Below are positions 32,634 to 39,524 of a stretch of DNA of 39,524 nucleotides, one piece after another. Position 1 is the first letter of the stretch. Each line of letters opens with the position of its first letter. Source of the stretch: Cyanobacteria bacterium GSL.Bin1 (lineage in GTDB: Bacteria; Cyanobacteriota; Cyanobacteriia; Cyanobacteriales; Rubidibacteraceae); contig JAAANX010000017.1 in the NCBI GenBank assembly GCA_009909085.1, positions 1-39,524 on the forward strand, given 5' to 3'. Position numbers and translations under genes: made by a program. The notes beneath the pieces were generated by a model. That model had not been told where the DNA came from and ran no database searches. It was given only the letters and a program-made list of their open reading frames with translations.

Positions 32634-33662
32634 TTAACTTTCATCAAGAAGAAACAGAGAAGATTGATATCTTTCATACATTTCAATACCGGGGACTTTT
32701 TCACGAAACGTTTTGGGTATTTTATACAATTTGGAAGGATACTCATCACGCAGTGTCGCCAGGTGCTCATAAGGTTCCTTCCATTCTTTAAGGTGATATA
32801 ATAATCGTTTAAACTGAGAGTATGAATCTTTATGTTTTTCCATTAAAGCAATGTAGCGAATAATTTTTGTGTAGGTATCAGGATTATTTTTTTGACTTGT
32901 AATACCAATAATTGTTCCCAATTTTTCAAAGATACTATAGTTTAGTTTAATCTCTATAAAAATTTGTTTAGAGTGATGTAATTCCTTTTTGCTAAACGTT
33001 AATACTAAGTCAGATATCTTCTGTAAAATAGAAAAGTCAGCTAATTGATATCGCTTAAAAAGATAGAGTAATCGTAAGGCTAATCTGTGTCCAGAAGATA
33101 AGTTTTGTAATTCTTGTGAATAAGCTCGAATCGCTTGCGCCCCCTCTTCTGTTTTGAGCTTCTGTACTGTACTTTCAGCTAAGTTTTCCACAGCTTGACC
33201 AAACTCTTCACTTATTGTTTTTTGTTCAAGTGATTCAAGTAATTTAAATATTTCTTGATAAAAATTCTGCTGACTATAACTCCGATATTGGAATTCAGTT
33301 GACTCTACTTTTAAAAAACTATCTTTTGCTTCCAAGGCAGCTTGCAGCATTTCACTCTTTTCTTTTAATCCGTGATATTCTCCGGAGTTTTGGTTAAGAG
33401 CAGCACGAATTTTCAACAGTAAAATAAATTCCGGGTGGCCAAATTTGTCATCATATAATCCTTCGATTAAGGGAGTAATTTTTTGTAGCTTTGCTAAAGC
33501 GCGATCATGAAGAAAAATACTACTTTCAGGAATTGTTTCTCGAATAAAAACACTGGTTAATCGTTCCCACATACTCTGATTTCCCCAAAGTGGACGATTC
33601 CACCAAGGTTTCTGGAAAGTAGAATTAATTTGAGTAACGTCTCCACTATTTGATTTCATCAT
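32634..33662 (-). CDS. Hypothetical helical protein
   Basis: 342-residue protein that I do not recognise. It is predicted to be almost entirely helical and soluble, with Lys/Glu-rich amphipathic segments such as EEFGQAVENLAESTVQKLKT and LRLLYLFKRYQLADFSILQK. No signal peptide, membrane helix or catalytic motif is visible. The N-terminus is Trp-rich (KPWWNRPLWGNQSMWERL), which could be a membrane- or partner-binding element. Base composition is more AT-rich than that of its neighbours, and it lies between a TnpB fossil and 590 bp of gene-free AT-rich DNA, so horizontal acquisition is plausible. Confidence 0.7.
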   Translation of the reverse strand: MMKSNSGDVTQINSTFQKPWWNRPLWGNQSMWERLTSVFIRETIPESSIFLHDRALAKLQKITPLIEGLYDDKFGHPEFILLLKIRAALNQNSGEYHGLKEKSEMLQAALEAKDSFLKVESTEFQYRSYSQQNFYQEIFKLLESLEQKTISEEFGQAVENLAESTVQKLKTEEGAQAIRAYSQELQNLSSGHRLALRLLYLFKRYQLADFSILQKISDLVLTFSKKELHHSKQIFIEIKLNYSIFEKLGTIIGITSQKNNPDTYTKIIRYIALMEKHKDSYSQFKRLLYHLKEWKEPYEHLATLRDEYPSKLYKIPKTFREKVPGIEMYERYQSSLFLLDES

Positions 33663-34252
33663 TCTTCCTCTAAATATTGACTCTGATTAAAAATACCTTT
33701 TCTTCTCAGGAAATAAACAATACTAAATCATACTTAGCAATGGTTGATCAATTATCATAAATTCCCTGAAAACTGTAAGCTTGGAATCGTTATAGTAAGA
33801 GTTCAATTAACAATACTTAAAGTAGCATAAGTTAGTTAACTAATTTAGAAAAAACTTATAATTATTTGGCTCGGTCAGGAAAGAAGTTAATCCTAACCCG
33901 GGTGAATTGAGCTAATATTTTATAAATTCCATAATTGAAAAAGTAAGCGATTATAATTTTCTAGCTAGAAATACTGAATTTGCTAAATTCCTTAGCAGCT
34001 AGTTAATAATAAACTATTGTTTCGGAAATTATATAATATTATTTTTACTTGTGTCAAAAAAATAAAGAATGACACCAATCGTGATAGTAAGTATTAAGTT
34101 TTTTTTCAAGTCCAAATCCCTGGTTGACTGACAAAACACTTATAACTAGTACTATAGCGGGGTTCTATTGTCTGTCAATCAGGACCAAATCCTTGCGGCT
34201 TAAGGATTAAGACGACTCATTATTTAGGAAAGCACTCCCTCAGCTAACACAA
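33663..34252. other. 590-bp AT-rich gene-free region
   Basis: No convincing gene is present. Visible structures are the 12-bp palindrome TTAGTTAACTAA near 33834, a GTGTCA-N13-TGACAC inverted repeat at 34051-34075, the miniature inverted-repeat candidate at 34112-34192, and the hairpin AATCCTT/AAGGATT at 34188-34208. The promoter of the minus-strand 342-residue gene must lie in the left part. Confidence 0.5.
34112..34192. mobile_element. Candidate 65-bp miniature inverted-repeat element
   Basis: CCTGGTTGACTGACAA (34119-34134) pairs with TTGTCTGTCAATCAGG (34168-34183), with one mismatch and one G-U pair. The structure is bracketed by the 8-bp direct repeat CCAAATCC (34112-34119 and 34185-34192), which would be a target duplication; it overlaps the left arm by one base. 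There is no coding capacity. It may be a solo pair of IS ends or a very small MITE. Confidence 0.45.
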
Positions 34253-34543
34253 TCATCGAATTGAAGAGCTGATTGCGCGTTTTAATTCTTCTTGATTTAA
34301 ATCAGTAATAATAAATACTTCTTGTACACTTTTGCCGTGGCGAGCAATTACCTTATATCCGCCTCGGATTGGTACTGATACTCTTAGTTTGAGCTGCTGA
34401 CAATTGCTGCGAGCGCGACTAATCACACCAGGAGTCACTGTATGAATCCCCTGGTGAGTAATTAGCCTTTCTAAAATTGGAATTAATCCCTCAATGTGGG
34501 TGGAGTGATTCCAAACTAATCGTCCTTGCGAAGAATCCCCCAT
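34253..34543 (-). CDS. DUF2103 protein
   Basis: 96-residue protein of the DUF2103 family, annotated in databases as a predicted metal-binding protein and common in cyanobacteria. The family pattern is visible: LVWNHSTHIEGLIPILERL, then GIHTVTPGVISRAR, LKLRVSVPIRGGYKVIARHG and VQEVFIITDL. The paired His in NHSTH may bind a metal. The gene begins one base after the clpS stop codon, so it is co-transcribed with clpS. No function is established. Confidence 0.85.
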   Translation of the reverse strand: MGDSSQGRLVWNHSTHIEGLIPILERLITHQGIHTVTPGVISRARSNCQQLKLRVSVPIRGGYKVIARHGKSVQEVFIITDLNQEELKRAISSSIR

Positions 34544-34544
34544 G

Positions 34545-34847
34545 TTATGCTTTCTCCAAAGGAGCCATCGTTAAACCTTCTCGTCGAAGTTGTTGGTGAT
34601 AAAGTTCTGCTGCTTCTTGAGGACCCACCCAAACAATTGCTTGTCCTTCGTTATGAACTTGTTCAGTTAAACTCCAAGCGCGATCGCTGGTCATGCCTGG
34701 AATATACTTCATTAAGCAGTTAGCAACGTGCTGAAAAGTATTCACATCATCATTAAGAACAATCACCTTGTAATTAGGATATCCGGTACGAACAGTTTCT
34801 TTGTTTTTTTCAGGAGCTTGAATTGGGGAAGCTGTTGCTTGTATCAT
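34545..34847 (-). CDS. clpS: Clp protease adaptor ClpS
   Basis: 100-residue adaptor that delivers N-degron substrates to ClpC/ClpP in the cytoplasm. The core motif YKVIVLNDDVNTFQHVANCL contains the Asn-Asp-Asp substrate-pocket residues. MTSDRAWSLTEQVHNEGQAI follows, then VGPQEAAELYHQQLRREGLT. The ATG at 34847 gives normal ClpS length; a longer in-frame extension to 34910 (KIRKNCQYHRGE) has no family support. It forms an operon with the DUF2103 gene and is divergent from petC. Confidence 0.93.
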   Translation of the reverse strand: MIQATASPIQAPEKNKETVRTGYPNYKVIVLNDDVNTFQHVANCLMKYIPGMTSDRAWSLTEQVHNEGQAIVWVGPQEAAELYHQQLRREGLTMAPLEKA

Positions 34848-35229
34848 TGCCTTCTTTTGCCAGTAAAAAACTTCTCCCCTATGATATTGACAGTTTTTCC
34901 TAATCTTCAATACAACTAAGGGACCTTGGATTTATCCGAGTTTTTAACTAGGCTAAGTCCTTATTTTCAGATACATTTAATACTATTGGTTTTACAGTAT
35001 CACATTTTTAAGTCAGCTCACAATTCATTATCTTGTTATGGCATTTGAATGTGATCGGGGTAATGCGGTGATATTTTTTGTTAGATTGTATTGCTAGAGG
35101 TAGTTTACAATATTTAAGGCTGTGTTGCGAACGTTAACGTAGCACTCAGGAATCGTTCGACCTTGGTCTGAGAGAACTACTCGATAAAAAAGGATTAATC
35201 TTAAGTCTGGGAGAGAGAAACACCAAACA
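34848..35229. other. Divergent promoter region clpS / petC
   Basis: No gene is seen in 382 bases. A perfect 10-bp palindrome, ACGTTAACGT, lies at 35131-35140, about 90 bases before petC. TACAAT at 35106-35111 on the plus strand is a possible -10 element of petC, without a clear -35. GGGAGAGAG about 14 bases before the petC ATG may act as a ribosome binding site. Confidence 0.4.
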
Positions 35230-35769
35230 ATGACAATTTCACAACAGCAAGAAGCCCCCAGTATGGGGCGGCGACAATTCATGAATCTGTTAACCTTCGG
35301 TACGATTACCGGAGTTGCTCTCGGCGCACTCTATCCAGTAGTTCGCTACTTTATTCCCCCTTCTGCTGGTGGTGCCGGCGCTGGTACAACCGCTAAAGAC
35401 GAATTAGGTAACGATATTATTGCAAGCGAATTTTTGGAGAAGCATCCTGCTGGCGATCGCGCTTTGGCACAAGGATTAAAAGGCGATCCTACTTACGTTA
35501 TTGTTACGGAAGATGAAGAAATCGCCAGCTACGGTTTAAACGCGGTCTGTACTCACTTAGGCTGTGTGGTTCCTTGGAACGCGAGCGAAGGGAAATTTAT
35601 TTGTCCTTGCCACGGCTCACAATACAATGCTGAAGGAAAAGTCGTTCGCGGTCCGGCACCCTTGTCTTTAGCGCTCGTTAATTCTGATCTTAATGAAGAC
35701 GGTAAAATCGTATTCACGCCTTGGGAAGAAACGGATTTCCGCACGAACCAAGAACCCTGGTGGACTTAA
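35230..35769 (+). CDS. petC: Rieske iron-sulfur subunit of cytochrome b6f
   Basis: 179-residue PetC. One N-terminal membrane anchor ([20 protein letters not shown]) follows a twin-arginine-like GRRQF. The soluble lumenal domain binds the 2Fe-2S cluster through CTHLGC (107-112) and CPCHGS (125-130), using Cys107, His109, Cys125 and His128. The Gly-rich hinge SAGGAGAGT, which lets the domain swing between cytochromes b6 and f, is present. The ending [16 protein letters not shown] is typical of cyanobacteria. petA follows 53 bp downstream in the conserved petCA operon. Confidence 0.98.
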   Translation: MTISQQQEAPSMGRRQFMNLLTFGTITGVALGALYPVVRYFIPPSAGGAGAGTTAKDELGNDIIASEFLEKHPAGDRALAQGLKGDPTYVIVTEDEEIASYGLNAVCTHLGCVVPWNASEGKFICPCHGSQYNAEGKVVRGPAPLSLALVNSDLNEDGKIVFTPWEETDFRTNQEPWWT

Positions 35770-35822
35770 ATCTTCCCTTTTTCATTAAAAAGCAACCGAG
35801 TCGAGTATAAAAAAAGAAACCA

Positions 35823-36809
35823 ATGAATAACTCTTTTTGGCAAGCGTTTACCCAGAAAACGAAGGGTTTTCTCACCTCGCTACTTTGTATCGTTTTTGCC
35901 ACCCTAACTGTTTTTTTCGCCAGTGATGCTTTGTTTCCGCAAAGTGCTGCGGCTTACCCATTCTGGGCACAAGAAACGGCTCCAGAAAATCCTCGTGATG
36001 CCACGGGTCGTATTGTTTGCGCCAACTGTCACCTCGCCGAGAAAGAAGCAGAAGTGGAACTTCCTCTTTCTGTTGCCCCTGACAGCGTCTTTGAAGCGGT
36101 GGTTCATATTCCCTATGACACCGATACCCAACAAGTTTTAGGGGATGGTTCCAAGGGAGACCTCAATGTCGGTGCTGTTTTAATGCTTCCAGAAGGCTTT
36201 CAAATTGCGCCGCCCGAACGGATGACTGAGGAAATGAAGGAAAAAGTGGGAGATGTCTTCTTCCAGCCTTACCGAGAAGGGTTAGAAAATGTTGTCTTGG
36301 TCGGTCCCTTACCCGGAAACGAATATCAAGAAATCACCTTCCCGGTTTTATCTCCGGATCCCAATGGCAATAGTGATGTTTATTTTGGTAAATATCCCAT
36401 TTATTTAGGAGCAAACCGGGGTCGCGGACAAGTTTATCCGGCTGGCAATAAAAGTAATAACACCGTTTATAATGCCAGCAAAGGCGGAACCATCACTGCC
36501 ATTGAAGATAGTGGCTTTGGCTACAACGTCACTATTCAGGTGAGTGAAGAAGAAAGTGTGATGGAAACCATTCCTCCGGGTCCTGAATTGATTGTTTCCG
36601 AAGGAGATCAAATCGAGAAAGGACAGGCTTTAACGACTGATCCAAACGTTGGCGGTTTTGGCCAGGAAGATAGTGAAATCGTTTTACAAAGTCCTGCCCG
36701 GATTAAAGGTTTAATGGCATTTATTGCTGCGATTATGCTGGCACAAGTCCTGCTGGTTCTGAAGAAGAAACAGGTGGAAAGAGTCCAAGCGGTAGAAATG
36801 AATTTCTAA
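35823..36809 (+). CDS. petA: Cytochrome f
   Basis: 328-residue PetA, the lumenal c-type haem subunit of cytochrome b6f that reduces plastocyanin or cytochrome c6. The signal peptide ends at SAAA, so the mature protein starts at Tyr45, whose amino group is the unusual axial haem ligand. The haem site is CANCH at 66-70. The large and small lumenal domains follow ([33 protein letters not shown]), then one C-terminal membrane helix ([18 protein letters not shown]) and the stromal tail [15 protein letters not shown]. It is the second gene of the petCA operon and is followed by a terminator hairpin. Confidence 0.98.
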   Translation: MNNSFWQAFTQKTKGFLTSLLCIVFATLTVFFASDALFPQSAAAYPFWAQETAPENPRDATGRIVCANCHLAEKEAEVELPLSVAPDSVFEAVVHIPYDTDTQQVLGDGSKGDLNVGAVLMLPEGFQIAPPERMTEEMKEKVGDVFFQPYREGLENVVLVGPLPGNEYQEITFPVLSPDPNGNSDVYFGKYPIYLGANRGRGQVYPAGNKSNNTVYNASKGGTITAIEDSGFGYNVTIQVSEEESVMETIPPGPELIVSEGDQIEKGQALTTDPNVGGFGQEDSEIVLQSPARIKGLMAFIAAIMLAQVLLVLKKKQVERVQAVEMNF

Positions 36810-36836
36810 GGTTTTCCTGAATTAGTGAACCGAATG

Positions 36837-36863
36837 AGGCAGGCTTTACGCCTGTCTTTATTA
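36837..36863 (+). terminator. Terminator of the petCA operon
   Basis: AGGCAGGC (36837-36844) pairs with GCCTGTCT (36850-36857), one G-U pair and a 5-nt loop, and is followed by TTATTATT. It lies 27 bases after petA. Confidence 0.75.
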
Positions 36864-36911
36864 TTGGCGTTATGCTCCCTTGCTCTCTCTAGCGAGAAAC
36901 TGTCCTTTTCC

Positions 36912-37991
36912 TCATCTCAAACTCACGTTAAACATCATCGCTTTTACTTGTTCTGCCGTTGCCGGCGCGAGTAACACCCCATTACGGTAATGTCCTGTAG
37001 CAACAATCACATTTTCGTATCCCTCTAAATATTCAATCACGGGCGCAGCTTGTCCTTCGGGTCGCGGTCGCTTACCCGACCACGTTTCCAAAATTTCTCC
37101 GGCGGCTAAAGCCGGACAAAATGCCACTGCTTGTTCCCATACCTTGTCTAGGGGAGTATTTACGGGTTGATCGGGAAATTCCACGGTTGCACCGACCCAA
37201 TACTCCTGGTTTCCCAAGGGAATGAGATGAACATCATCTCCTGTCACCACTGAGGATAAGGTCAAACTGCTGGGGAGGCGAACGCGCATTGCTTGCCCGA
37301 AAACCGGTTTTAATGTTACCGGTTGTTGGAGTTCCCGGGTGAGGGGAAATGACCCTAACCCAGCTGCAATAATCAGGGTATCTGCTTCGTAATTGCCCCG
37401 ATTGGTCTGGACCGTGTAATCCTGGGAACCGTTTGCAGTTTGACTGACAGAAACCCCGGTTGCTTCTACCCCCCAATGACAATTCACGCCATTTTGCTGA
37501 CAAGCTTTGAGCAGGGTCTGGGTTAACGGTCGGGGATGAACTTGCAAATCTTGAGGGGAATAAACTGCTCCCACAAGCCCCGTGGTATTCAAATCCGGGC
37601 AAGTTGTTTGCAGTTGTTCAACCTCCCAAAGTTCTAATTGCCAGCCTTGGGAATGCCGTAAATTTGCTAGTTCCCGCCATTGTTCCATCTCCTCTTGGGA
37701 AAAGCAAAGATTAATCAAGCCTTGGCGATGAGGAATTGTCTCCCCGGTTTGTTGAGTCAATTCTTGTAATAACTGGGGATACCGACGCATACTCGCTTCT
37801 CGCAGTTGCCACGCTCGTCCCTTTGTTTTTTGGCTACTAATCCCGATTAAAATGCCCAGTGCTGCTCCAGTTGAAGCTTGCGCCGGTTCATCTCGATCAA
37901 TCATTGTCACTGCAAACTGATCGGTTTGGCTGAGTTCGTAGGCGATGGTTGCGCCAACAATCCCACCGCCAATAATTAAGACCCGCTTCAT
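36912..37991 (-). CDS. thiO: FAD-dependent oxidase, glycine oxidase ThiO-like
   Basis: 359-residue D-amino-acid-oxidase-fold flavoprotein. The FAD-binding start is VLIIGGGIVGATIAYEL. Residues near 205 read DTLIIAAGLGS, and the C-terminus YENVIVATGHYRNGVLLAPA is the ThiO hallmark. ThiO oxidises glycine to the imine used for the thiazole ring of thiamine. In several cyanobacteria ThiO is fused to the thiazole synthase ThiG; here the protein ends after the oxidase domain, so ThiG must be encoded elsewhere. The start overlaps the psbQ stop by 4 bases, a curious link between a thiamine gene and a photosystem II gene. Other DAO-family oxidases remain possible. Confidence 0.85.
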   Translation of the reverse strand: MKRVLIIGGGIVGATIAYELSQTDQFAVTMIDRDEPAQASTGAALGILIGISSQKTKGRAWQLREASMRRYPQLLQELTQQTGETIPHRQGLINLCFSQEEMEQWRELANLRHSQGWQLELWEVEQLQTTCPDLNTTGLVGAVYSPQDLQVHPRPLTQTLLKACQQNGVNCHWGVEATGVSVSQTANGSQDYTVQTNRGNYEADTLIIAAGLGSFPLTRELQQPVTLKPVFGQAMRVRLPSSLTLSSVVTGDDVHLIPLGNQEYWVGATVEFPDQPVNTPLDKVWEQAVAFCPALAAGEILETWSGKRPRPEGQAAPVIEYLEGYENVIVATGHYRNGVLLAPATAEQVKAMMFNVSLR

Positions 37992-38452
37992 GTTGTTTCA
38001 CCCGACTCCGCTTCCGGCAGCAGGTTAAGGTATTGATCAAAATCATTTAGCGCCTGATCATAGTTTTGTAACGCTCGCGAATAGGCTTCTTTTTGGACAG
38101 CTAAATCAACTTCTTCCAAGTCTTGAAATAACTTTTTCGCATAGTTCCGGGCGGGTTCTTGATCTTGAGCAAGGAGATTACGAGTTACGTAAGTCATTTC
38201 GCGACGCAGCCCTCCTAGCGGTCCATGGAGTAAGCTAGACGCATCAGACCATCTTTCTTGCTTCAGAAGCGATTCAAGTTCAGTGAGCCGCTTGCGGGCT
38301 TGTTTGACTGGGGTTGCAGCACGCTCAATTTGTTCAATTTGTTCGCTGCTATAGGTTGGGGGAGGTGTATTGTTATTGGCACCGCCACAACTCACCAGAA
38401 TGACTGCGACAACAGCTAGTAATAGCGATAAAATAGCTCGTTTGTTTAGCAT
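37988..38452 (-). CDS. psbQ: Photosystem II lipoprotein PsbQ (CyanoQ)
   Basis: 154-residue lumenal lipoprotein that stabilises the oxygen-evolving side of photosystem II. The signal peptide ends in the lipobox LVSC, with Cys22 as lipid site. The mature part is a four-helix bundle. The CyanoQ pattern is seen in LLKQERWSDASSLLHGPLGG followed by LRREMTYVTRNLLAQDQEPA and the last helix NYDQALNDFDQYLNLLP. The length matches Synechocystis PsbQ. It is the upstream member of an overlapping pair with the thiO-like gene. Confidence 0.9.
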   Translation of the reverse strand: MLNKRAILSLLLAVVAVILVSCGGANNNTPPPTYSSEQIEQIERAATPVKQARKRLTELESLLKQERWSDASSLLHGPLGGLRREMTYVTRNLLAQDQEPARNYAKKLFQDLEEVDLAVQKEAYSRALQNYDQALNDFDQYLNLLPEAESGETT

Positions 38453-38530
38453 GATTGTTAAATCTTTAATAAATTGTTTTTGTTTTCTTGATTATCAGGA
38501 TACCAAGTTGCGGGTCTTGTCCTGAAGTGT

Positions 38531-39382
38531 CTAAACGATTTGTTGACGAAGAAAAGTCAGTAAAATCGGGCTGATTTCCTCTGACCAATGTTCTTGAGGA
38601 TAATGCTTGGCTTCTTCTAATTTGGCGAGACGAACGTTTTTATTTTCCTGCGCGATCGCGCCTGGGACATCAGCAGATAACCACGGATCGTTCATCCCCC
38701 AGATAATTTGGGTGGGTTTTTCCCAAGTGCTCCATCCCGCTTCAATTTCTGCCATGGCTTTGGGCAAATTTAAGTTTTTGATGGTCGCGACAAGAGAACG
38801 CCCCGCTTGCGAGTTTTGCAGAAACGGTTTTCGATAAATCCCTAAATTTTCCTCTGAGATCACATAACCGCTACCCTTTTCTAAGGTGCGATCCACTAGT
38901 AACGGGTCTTGAGTTAACATCTCTCCCATTAAGGGAAATGCCCATTGCCGCATCAGCCAAGGCAAGCGCACCGAAGCAGCGAGGGGAGTGTTGAGGATGA
39001 CCAAACGCTCAATTTGTTCGGGATGACGAAAGGCATATTGCAAGCCCACAGAGCCGACAAAGCCTTGTACCACCAAATGAAATCGAGATAAATCTAAAGC
39101 GCTCAAGAATTCTCCCAGCGCCGTGATTAAAGCAGACGGTTGGTAGGAAAATTCTCGTGGTGAGGGTTTTGCCGATGAGCCTTCTCCTAACCAGTCCGGT
39201 GCATACGCCGTCAGTCCCGCCTCTGCAATATCCTCCAAAAGCACTCGCCAACAATAGCTATGAGCAAGAAGGCCATGTAAGAAGACAATCGGAGTGTCTT
39301 GGGTTTCATTTCTGGGAATGGCTCGGCGGTAGAACCATTGTTGATTATTAATGTTAAGGGTTTGTGTTTCGATCTGAGTCAT
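38531..39382 (-). CDS. Alpha/beta-hydrolase-fold protein lacking the usual nucleophile
   Basis: 283-residue soluble protein with the alpha/beta hydrolase fold. The oxyanion-hole region is VFLHGLLAHSYCW (His36-Gly37), followed by APDWLGEGSSAKP. The nucleophile elbow should read like VxSxGG or VxDWGG, but here it is VVQGFVGSVGLQYAF, with Gly107 where Ser or Asp is expected. The acid Asp232 (GMNDPWL) and the histidine His260 (AKHYPQEHW) remain. It may bind a ligand without hydrolysing it, or use another residue. The ATG at 39382 is chosen. A longer frame reaching 39514 would translate the hairpins of a mobile element and is not credible. Confidence 0.85.
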   Translation of the reverse strand: MTQIETQTLNINNQQWFYRRAIPRNETQDTPIVFLHGLLAHSYCWRVLLEDIAEAGLTAYAPDWLGEGSSAKPSPREFSYQPSALITALGEFLSALDLSRFHLVVQGFVGSVGLQYAFRHPEQIERLVILNTPLAASVRLPWLMRQWAFPLMGEMLTQDPLLVDRTLEKGSGYVISEENLGIYRKPFLQNSQAGRSLVATIKNLNLPKAMAEIEAGWSTWEKPTQIIWGMNDPWLSADVPGAIAQENKNVRLAKLEEAKHYPQEHWSEEISPILLTFLRQQIV

Positions 39383-39419
39383 TGCTTTTAGAAGGTAACT
39401 TTCTTCAACAAAAGATCCG

Positions 39420-39524
39420 TGGGACTCCCCCACCTCGGAACAGGTGGGGGAGGAAAGCGGGTGAGTCGATACCGCTCGATGCGGTTGAGACTCACATTTT
39501 CTTAGGCTACACATAAGCCATTCG
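39420..39524 (-). mobile_element. Right end of an IS200/IS605-type TnpB element, omega-RNA-like
   Basis: Read on the minus strand the window edge begins with a short open end (R-M-A-Y-V-stop) that could be the last codons of a tnpB gene lying outside. A two-tier hairpin follows (GTGAGTC 39461-39467 with GACTCAC 39489-39495, inner ACCGC with GCGGT), then a perfect 11-bp stem with a 6-nt loop (39425-39435 with 39442-39452; CTCCCCCACCT arm). A GC-rich terminal hairpin just after tnpB is the mark of IS200/IS605 right ends, and the 3' part of the omega (guide) RNA is made from this region. The element itself is cut off by the window. Confidence 0.6.

Noticed and set aside
39383-39514. N-terminal extension of the alpha/beta-hydrolase-like gene
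   Set aside because: The extra 44 residues are translated from the TnpB right-end hairpins and have no family counterpart. The internal ATG at 39382 gives the normal start.
1-39524. tRNA or rRNA genes
   Set aside because: T-arm-like GGTTCAAA strings occur only inside protein genes, without cloverleaf partners. No rRNA-like sequence was noticed.

Overview
The window comes from a cyanobacterium. The evidence is the cytochrome b6f genes petC and petA, the b6f-associated petP, the photosystem II lipoprotein gene psbQ, ycf46 and ycf35, a Get3d-type ATPase, and many copies of the HIP1 octamer GCGATCGC inside genes. Moderate to low GC, acidic repeat-rich secreted proteins and a complete sugar or osmolyte ABC importer would fit a halotolerant unicellular lineage (Halothece/Euhalothece-like), but that placement is inference. 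No rRNA, tRNA or CRISPR array was seen.

Layout. 1-3.3 kb: the end of a DUF2267 gene, then leuS. 3.4-5.2 kb: a small accessory patch with a Uma2-type nuclease, a RelE-like toxin and HigA-like antitoxin pair, and a gene-free stretch holding a clean 188-bp MITE (11-bp terminal inverted repeats, 8-bp target duplication) inside a related outer inverted repeat. 5.2-9.5 kb (minus strand): a complete four-gene CUT1 ABC importer. 9.8-11.3 kb: two minus-strand hypothetical genes, one with an in-frame palindromic insertion. 11.4-16.9 kb (plus strand): LapA-like membrane protein, petP, get3d, a ribbon-helix-helix/zinc-knuckle protein, ycf46, ycf35, cobK and a DUF2470 gene. 17-20.4 kb: a GldA/GldF-like ABC exporter and an MFS transporter.

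20.6-24.2 kb: an exported Gly-Gly-Glu repeat protein, ruvC, a MazG-like hydrolase with a CPXCG protein, and a site-2 protease with CBS domains. 24.4-26.6 kb: a P-type ATPase remnant, then an aldo/keto reductase divergent from a LysR regulator. 26.9-29.8 kb (minus): a two-component system whose kinase gene overlaps mnmD. 30-32 kb (minus): three exported proteins. Two share an almost identical signal-peptide DNA segment but carry different tandem repeats, and only one is a predicted lipoprotein. 32-34.2 kb: a degraded TnpB, an unknown 342-residue protein, and AT-rich DNA with a tiny inverted-repeat element. 34.2-39.5 kb: DUF2103 and clpS, the petC-petA operon, a thiO-like oxidase overlapping psbQ, and an alpha/beta-hydrolase-fold protein that lacks the usual nucleophile. 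The window ends in what looks like the right end (omega-RNA-like hairpins) of an IS200/IS605 TnpB element.

Photosynthetic electron transport (petP, petC, petA, psbQ) is the main shared theme. The most unusual material is in the repeat-protein cluster, the small non-autonomous elements, and the poly-A tract at the start of the toxin gene.
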